Source: Tritrichomonas musculus (lineage: Eukaryota; Parabasalia; Tritrichomonadida; Tritrichomonadidae). From it: a stretch of 64,000 nucleotides of DNA. Position 1 is the first letter of the stretch. Each line of letters opens with the position of its first letter. The stretch spans positions 62,001 through 126,000 of the forward strand of contig JAPFFF010000027.1 of assembly GCA_039105265.1 (NCBI GenBank). The letters are read 5' to 3'. A model generated the notes under the pieces. The model searched no databases. It had not been told where the DNA came from and saw only the letters and a program-made list of their open reading frames with translations. Both the position numbers and the translations under genes were made by a program. This document shows, in pieces, positions 59,934-64,000 of this stretch.

Positions 59934-60611
59934 ATGACTGCATGGCCATCCCCCATCAAAGCTATAATTTTTGATTGCGATGGAACAATTCTCGATACAT
60001 TACAAACATATTTTCAAGCAAATGGAGCAATTTTAGGATTTAAATATCCTCCTGAATTAGCAAAACAAACAAACGGAAGGAGTGAAATTGAAGTAGCTAC
60101 AATAATAGTCAATCACTTCCACCTTTCAATGACTCCCCAAGATTTTTTATCCAAAAGAAATGTAATATTAAAAGATACTCTTCCCAAATCAGAGGTCATT
60201 CCACATGTTGACGATTTAATCAGAAAATTTAAAGAAATGGGTTTCAAAATGTCCGTTGCAACAAGCTGCAATCGAACCTTGCATGCTTTAAAAACACAAA
60301 ATCATAGAGATTTATTCTCACTTTTTGACTACGAAGTTTGCGGAGACGAGGTCAAGCATGCAAAGCCATCGCCAGACGTTTTCCAACTTGCTGCATCTAA
60401 ATTGGGCAACTTTAAGCCAGAAAACATCCTCGTCTTTGAGGATGCTGCAGCTGGCGTGAAAGCTGCAAACAACGCGAAAATGCCGGTCGTTGTTTTTCAC
60501 AAAAATGACGAGGAATTTCATCAAAATCTCAAAGATTACGAAGCAGAACCAACTGTGATCATTGAGAGCTTTGATAATTTTGATTACTCATTATTTAAAT
60601 GGGAACCATAA
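59934..60611 (+). CDS. HAD-family phosphatase (beta-phosphoglucomutase-like)
   Basis: 225 residues, the usual size for subfamily IA HAD hydrolases. The nucleophile motif IIFDCDGTILDT (Asp14, Asp16) is followed by an alpha-helical cap, motif II as SVATSC, motif III Lys in EVKHAKPSPDVFQLAA, and motif IV ILVFEDAAAGVKAANNA with the acidic pair that holds Mg2+. It should dephosphorylate or isomerise a small phosphorylated metabolite, such as a sugar phosphate; the exact substrate cannot be read. It is cytosolic, without a signal peptide. The gene starts only 51 bp after the tRNA-Cys gene and has an Initiator-like TCATTT. Confidence 0.9.
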   Translation: MTAWPSPIKAIIFDCDGTILDTLQTYFQANGAILGFKYPPELAKQTNGRSEIEVATIIVNHFHLSMTPQDFLSKRNVILKDTLPKSEVIPHVDDLIRKFKEMGFKMSVATSCNRTLHALKTQNHRDLFSLFDYEVCGDEVKHAKPSPDVFQLAASKLGNFKPENILVFEDAAAGVKAANNAKMPVVVFHKNDEEFHQNLKDYEAEPTVIIESFDNFDYSLFKWEP

Positions 60612-61041
60612 ATATAATTTTTTTTTTTTTTTTTTTTTTTCACTATAAAAATATGCGAATTAAGTAGATATTCGGCAGTTTGATTAGATACAGTAATTTG
60701 GTACAGGTTTTAAATGCTACTTTTTGAATGATTCATATAAATAAACAGAAAATTGATTTAAATGAAAAATTCTTAGAATTTTTGTATAAAAATTTGAATG
60801 GAAAATTGTCTTTTATGTGATCTATTATTAGATTATCATTTATGCTTTAATATCTCGATTTTGGGATATTAAATAATCATATACTCAAAATAAATAAAGA
60901 TGAATAAAATTTCATTTTGTTACAAAAGCTCAAGTTTAAAGCATAATGATATAATCCATTCTTTTAAGAACATTCAAAGAAAAATAAAAAAGAAAAACAA
61001 ATTAAAAAATTGCTCAATGCATTTTTATTGATTTAAAAACT
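60612..61041. other. Convergent intergenic region
   Basis: T23 tract at 60618-60640, otherwise AT-rich sequence without recognisable features. Confidence 0.6.
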
Positions 61042-61865
61042 TCACTGCTTTTTCTCCTTTTTCTTAAAGTCCAATAAAAGTTGAATGACTCTTGTGTTTC
61101 TTGTTTCAAAAGCTTTGATTATTTTTCTTTATGAAAAAAATTATTAAACTTCATTAAATTTCAATTGTTTTGAAACTCCATTTAAAATTTTTTCTCCAAA
61201 TTTGATTAAATTTAACAAATTTTATTTAAATACCATTGAAATATTGAATATTCAAATATTATTCAAAATCTAGGCTTTTGTGTCCGAAATTTTTTTTCTC
61301 AAAAAGTTTCGAAAAATGTCCGAAAAGTATCCAAATTGGATATTTTTGGATACTTTTTTTAACTTTTTGAATATAAAAAATTTCGGACACAAAAGCCTAG
61401 TTCAAAATAATGATTTTTTTGAATCTTATTAAAATGTTTCAATTTTTTTGAATTTTAAAAGATCTTTTAAATTGTATTAAAATAATTGATTTTTTAAAAT
61501 TTTATTAGAAAATAATGAATTTAAAATGCAGACAAGATTAGGGTCAACTTTATCGTTCGATAAAAGAAGTTTAATGATTTCAATGTTTTCTTTTGAAACA
61601 GCCAAATATATTGGTGTCATATAAAATATAAATAATAAATTTCATAAACAAAAAAAAAAAAAAAATGTAATGTTTCATTAAAACAATTATATAGAAATCA
61701 TTAACTATATTCAAAAAAAAAAATTAATAAAATTTCATTAAATACTTTTGAATTTATAAATTTTGCTCCTAATGTTAAAATCAATTTTTTCATTTGATAA
61801 GAGAATTTTAACAATTTCAATATTTTCTTTATTAATTGCCACATATAATGGTGTTAAATCATTAG
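61042..61865 (-). pseudogene. Remnant of a spacer-type ankyrin gene
   Basis: Three single ankyrin repeats lie on the minus strand: near 61790-61862 (TPLYVAINKENIEIVKILLS), near 61530-61625 (TPIYLAVSKENIEIIKLLLS), and a terminal one near 61042-61120 (AFETRNTRVIQLLLDFKKK) ending in a stop at 61042. AT-rich spacers separate them just as in the 6845-10372 locus, and a MITE is inserted in one spacer. The N-terminal part is missing; an acyl-CoA synthetase fragment joins at 61866 on the opposite strand. Confidence 0.6.
61270..61400. mobile_element. 131-bp foldback MITE with 8-bp target duplication
   Basis: Ends CTAGGCTTTTGTGTCCGAAA and its complement extend to 26 bp of perfect inverted repeat, and the inside is also nearly palindromic (AAGTATCCAAA / TTTGGATACTT). 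TTCAAAAT is directly repeated outside both ends (61262-61269 and 61401-61408). An 8-bp duplication is typical of hAT-type or P-type transposition. It lies within an ankyrin spacer. Confidence 0.88.
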
Positions 61866-63279
61866 CTTAAATTAATCATTTGTATTGACGATCAAAATGC
61901 ACAGAAAAAATCCAACATTATTTCACTTTCCGACATTTACAAGATCCCACTCGAATCGTTCGAAACTCTCCCAAACGACTACCACACGATCATTTACAGC
62001 AGCGGAACAACTGGCTCGCCGAAGGGCCTCCCTGTTACCCGAAAACGATGGCTCTACGACGCCGAGCACGGTCCTTTTCAAGAAGGTGAAAGGTCGGTCT
62101 GTCTATCGTTCAGTTCACTAGCGCACGGAATGGTCCGCGGCATCGTCTGGCAGCTCCTTCATGTCGGCGGCCAAATAGCATTCGCGCGCAATGATTTCGA
62201 AGGAATTCTTCAAGATGCGAAGACAATAGAGCCATCGTTGATAATGTTGATGCCGCACCTCTGGAACGATCTCTATCACAAATATAAAGAGGTCATTCAA
62301 AAGTTGATCGTTGGATACTTAGAAAAAGTGGAGAAGATAACGAGTCCTAGTCAAAACTTGATCGATCTCCTTGTCAATTGTTGCGAAGAGGAAACTCAGA
62401 AAAACCCAATCATAACGGACATCCTGAAAGAAGCGAAAACGATCATTTTGAACTCAATTGGAACGAAATGCAAAGTCATTGGAACAGGTGGTTCTTCGAT
62501 CAGTGATCAAGTACTCCACTTTTTGAAAGACATTTTCAAAGAAGCTCAAAACTTCAATGCATACGGAACAACTGAAGTTCCGGGCATCTCCACAAACGGA
62601 AGGATATCAGACAACATTGAACTGAAGCTCGTCGACTGTCCCGAGTGTGGCTACGTTTCAACCGAAACCGACCATGGTCACTGCCTACAGGGGAAACAGA
62701 GAAGAGTCAATCAAGTCGACAAGGCAGAATTTCAAGGATGGTTGGTACTACACCCAGGACATTGGAAGACTAGACTCATCGGGAAACTTGTCAATCATTG
62801 ATAGAAAGTCGGACTTGGTCGAGCTCTACGTCGACGGAAGAAGCGAGTGGTTTCCGACTGGTCCTCTCGAGAACCTCTACCTGAGCAGCTCAAAACTGAT
62901 CAAGAACATCTACCTGCACGGCGACAGAATGCAGAGTTACATGGTGGCGGTTGTTGTTCCAATTGAGAGTGAAAAAGTTTCACGTCATCAAATTTTGAAT
63001 GAATTGAGAGAAACCGCCAAGGCTCACAATTTAGGTCCTTCAAAAATACCACGTGGAATTGTGATCAGTGACCACGAATTGACGCCTTCAACCGGTGAAC
63101 TGTCACCCACAAACAAGCTCCGAAGATCGGTTTTATTGAAAAACTTCAAGGGTCAAATAGACTCAGAATATACGCGAATAACCGTTCTCGAAGAGAAGAA
63201 AGAGAAAATCAAGAAAGACGAGAACTTCGACTATTCCCAAATTTACCAAAAAAACTTGCCAAATGACAAACTTAATTAA
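61866..63279 (+). pseudogene. Acyl-CoA synthetase, 5'-truncated and frameshifted
   Basis: The frame opens after a TAG at 61863 with no start codon. The core begins at the AMP-binding motif IIYSSGTTGSPKGLP, followed by VCLSFSSLAHGMVRG, VIGTGGSSISDQVL and NAYGTTEVPGIS. Near 62670 the frame changes by one. The other frame continues with GWYYTQDIGRLDSSGNLSII and DRKSDL, the adenylate-forming hinge motifs, and ends ... IYQKNLPNDKLN. The N-terminal part of the synthetase (over 100 residues) is absent and replaced by ankyrin sequence on the other strand. The sequence is much richer in G+C than its surroundings, like highly expressed genes, so it was probably functional until recently. Confidence 0.8.
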
Positions 63280-63396
63280 ATTACTTTTTAATCAAAATAC
63301 ATAATTAAGCAAGATAAATTAAAGAATGTTATTTAAAAATATTATTATTGAAAAATTATTTTTTTAATCAAAATTGGAATTCATATGAATGAATTT

Positions 63397-64000
63397 TTAT
63401 GGCGATGATGATTCACGACCAACTTTTTTCTTTTTGCAAACTGCAAAATATACAACGATCACGGTTACTATTATAATAACAGCAGCAGCACATCCAACAG
63501 CAATTCCAATTATAGCACCTTTAGATAATTTTGATTTTTTATCATCATTTTTTCCAGTATTATTATTATTATTTCCATTAGTATTCTCGTCATCATTTCC
63601 ATCATCAGGATCGTCTTCATAATCATCCCCAGGAGCAATTAAACCTTCATCAATAAGATATTGCTTTTTAGTAATGCATGAACCATCACTTCTAATATAT
63701 CCATATTTACAATTTGTGCAAAAATCAATACTATATCTGCATTCTATGCAATTTTTGTCTGTACAAGGAACGCATTTTCCATGATCTTTGCTATTTTTTT
63801 CCAACAAAAAGTTAAATCCTTTTTTACATTCTTGACAAATAACAGTATCTTTTTTGCATTTTAAGCAATTTTCATCTTGACATTGTTTACATTCACCATT
63901 ACTTAAAACATATCCTTCGACACATTTACTACAACTGTTATCATTACATATTGGATTATCATATGGGTCACAAGATGTTTCTGATGATGAAAGATGGTAT
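63397..64000 (-). CDS. Cysteine-rich surface protein, C-terminal part
   Basis: The gene enters from the right edge; about 200 residues are visible. The ectodomain consists of Cys-rich repeats of the furin/VSP style, CxxC spaced by aromatic and Gly residues (CSKCVEGYVLSNGECKQC, NCLKCKKDTVICQECKKGF, CTNCKYGYIRSDGSC). An acidic, Asn-rich stalk follows (GDDYEDDPDDGNDDENTNG). One membrane segment (GAIIGIAVGCAAAVIIIVTV, continuing to YFAV) is followed by the stop-transfer CKKKK and a short tail ending GRESSSP. This is the layout of trichomonad and Giardia variant-like surface proteins. The N-terminus and signal peptide lie outside the window. Confidence 0.85.
   Translation of the reverse strand, partial: YHLSSSETSCDPYDNPICNDNSCSKCVEGYVLSNGECKQCQDENCLKCKKDTVICQECKKGFNFLLEKNSKDHGKCVPCTDKNCIECRYSIDFCTNCKYGYIRSDGSCITKKQYLIDEGLIAPGDDYEDDPDDGNDDENTNGNNNNNTGKNDDKKSKLSKGAIIGIAVGCAAAVIIIVTVIVVYFAVCKKKKVGRESSSP

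Overview
The window is about 75 percent A+T, nearly intron-free and protozoan. The protein families point to a parabasalid, most likely Tritrichomonas or a close relative. They include DUF3447/ankyrin proteins, BspA-type leucine-rich repeat proteins, kinases fused to Sel1 or BspA repeats, a Pmp-like beta-helix surface protein and a cysteine-rich surface protein. Many starts that can be judged have a TCATTT-like Initiator 9 to 19 bases before the ATG, as known in trichomonads. The species name is inference.

Layout. 1-4.2 kb is mobile-element debris: a TTAA-flanked MITE-like element, an unassigned decayed gene, a broken D5-type helicase of a virus-like element, and long A/T tracts. 4.2-5.5 kb holds a nucleoside hydrolase. 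6.8-10.4 kb is a DUF3447/ankyrin locus whose repeats are separated by AT-rich spacers. 10.4-12.0 kb is an acyl-CoA synthetase pseudogene. 12.5-15.8 kb is a pseudokinase with 21 Sel1 repeats. A small membrane protein, a thioredoxin and two tRNA genes follow to 18 kb. 20.4-25.1 kb holds a DUF3447-BspA protein and a SCAR/WAVE homologue. 25.7-28.0 kb is a decayed BspA/EF-hand locus around an 18-bp repeat. 28.3-30.2 kb is a Pmp-like surface protein. 30.5-31.7 kb is a decayed gene broken by a small inverted-repeat element. 32-41.6 kb holds a hypothetical protein, a myristoylated kelch protein, an HP1-like chromodomain protein (divergent from the kelch gene), a tail-anchored protein, a 1015-residue coiled-coil protein and a discoidin-like protein. 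41.6-45.1 kb has repeats, a MITE, an RRM protein and a small membrane protein. 45.5-49.0 kb is a calpain-like peptidase. 50.1-57.0 kb is a 2294-residue kinase-BspA protein. 57.7-64 kb has a decayed transposase, tRNA-Cys, a HAD phosphatase, decayed ankyrin and acyl-CoA synthetase genes, and the 3' end of a cysteine-rich surface-protein gene.

No operons are seen. Gene roles group into signalling scaffolds (kinase or pseudokinase with repeat domains), the cell surface and cytoskeleton (Pmp-like, Cys-rich, SCAR/WAVE, calpain), chromatin (HP1-like) and housekeeping. Several short inverted-repeat elements, three with TTAA at both ends and one with an 8-bp target duplication, sit in intergenic or decayed sequence.
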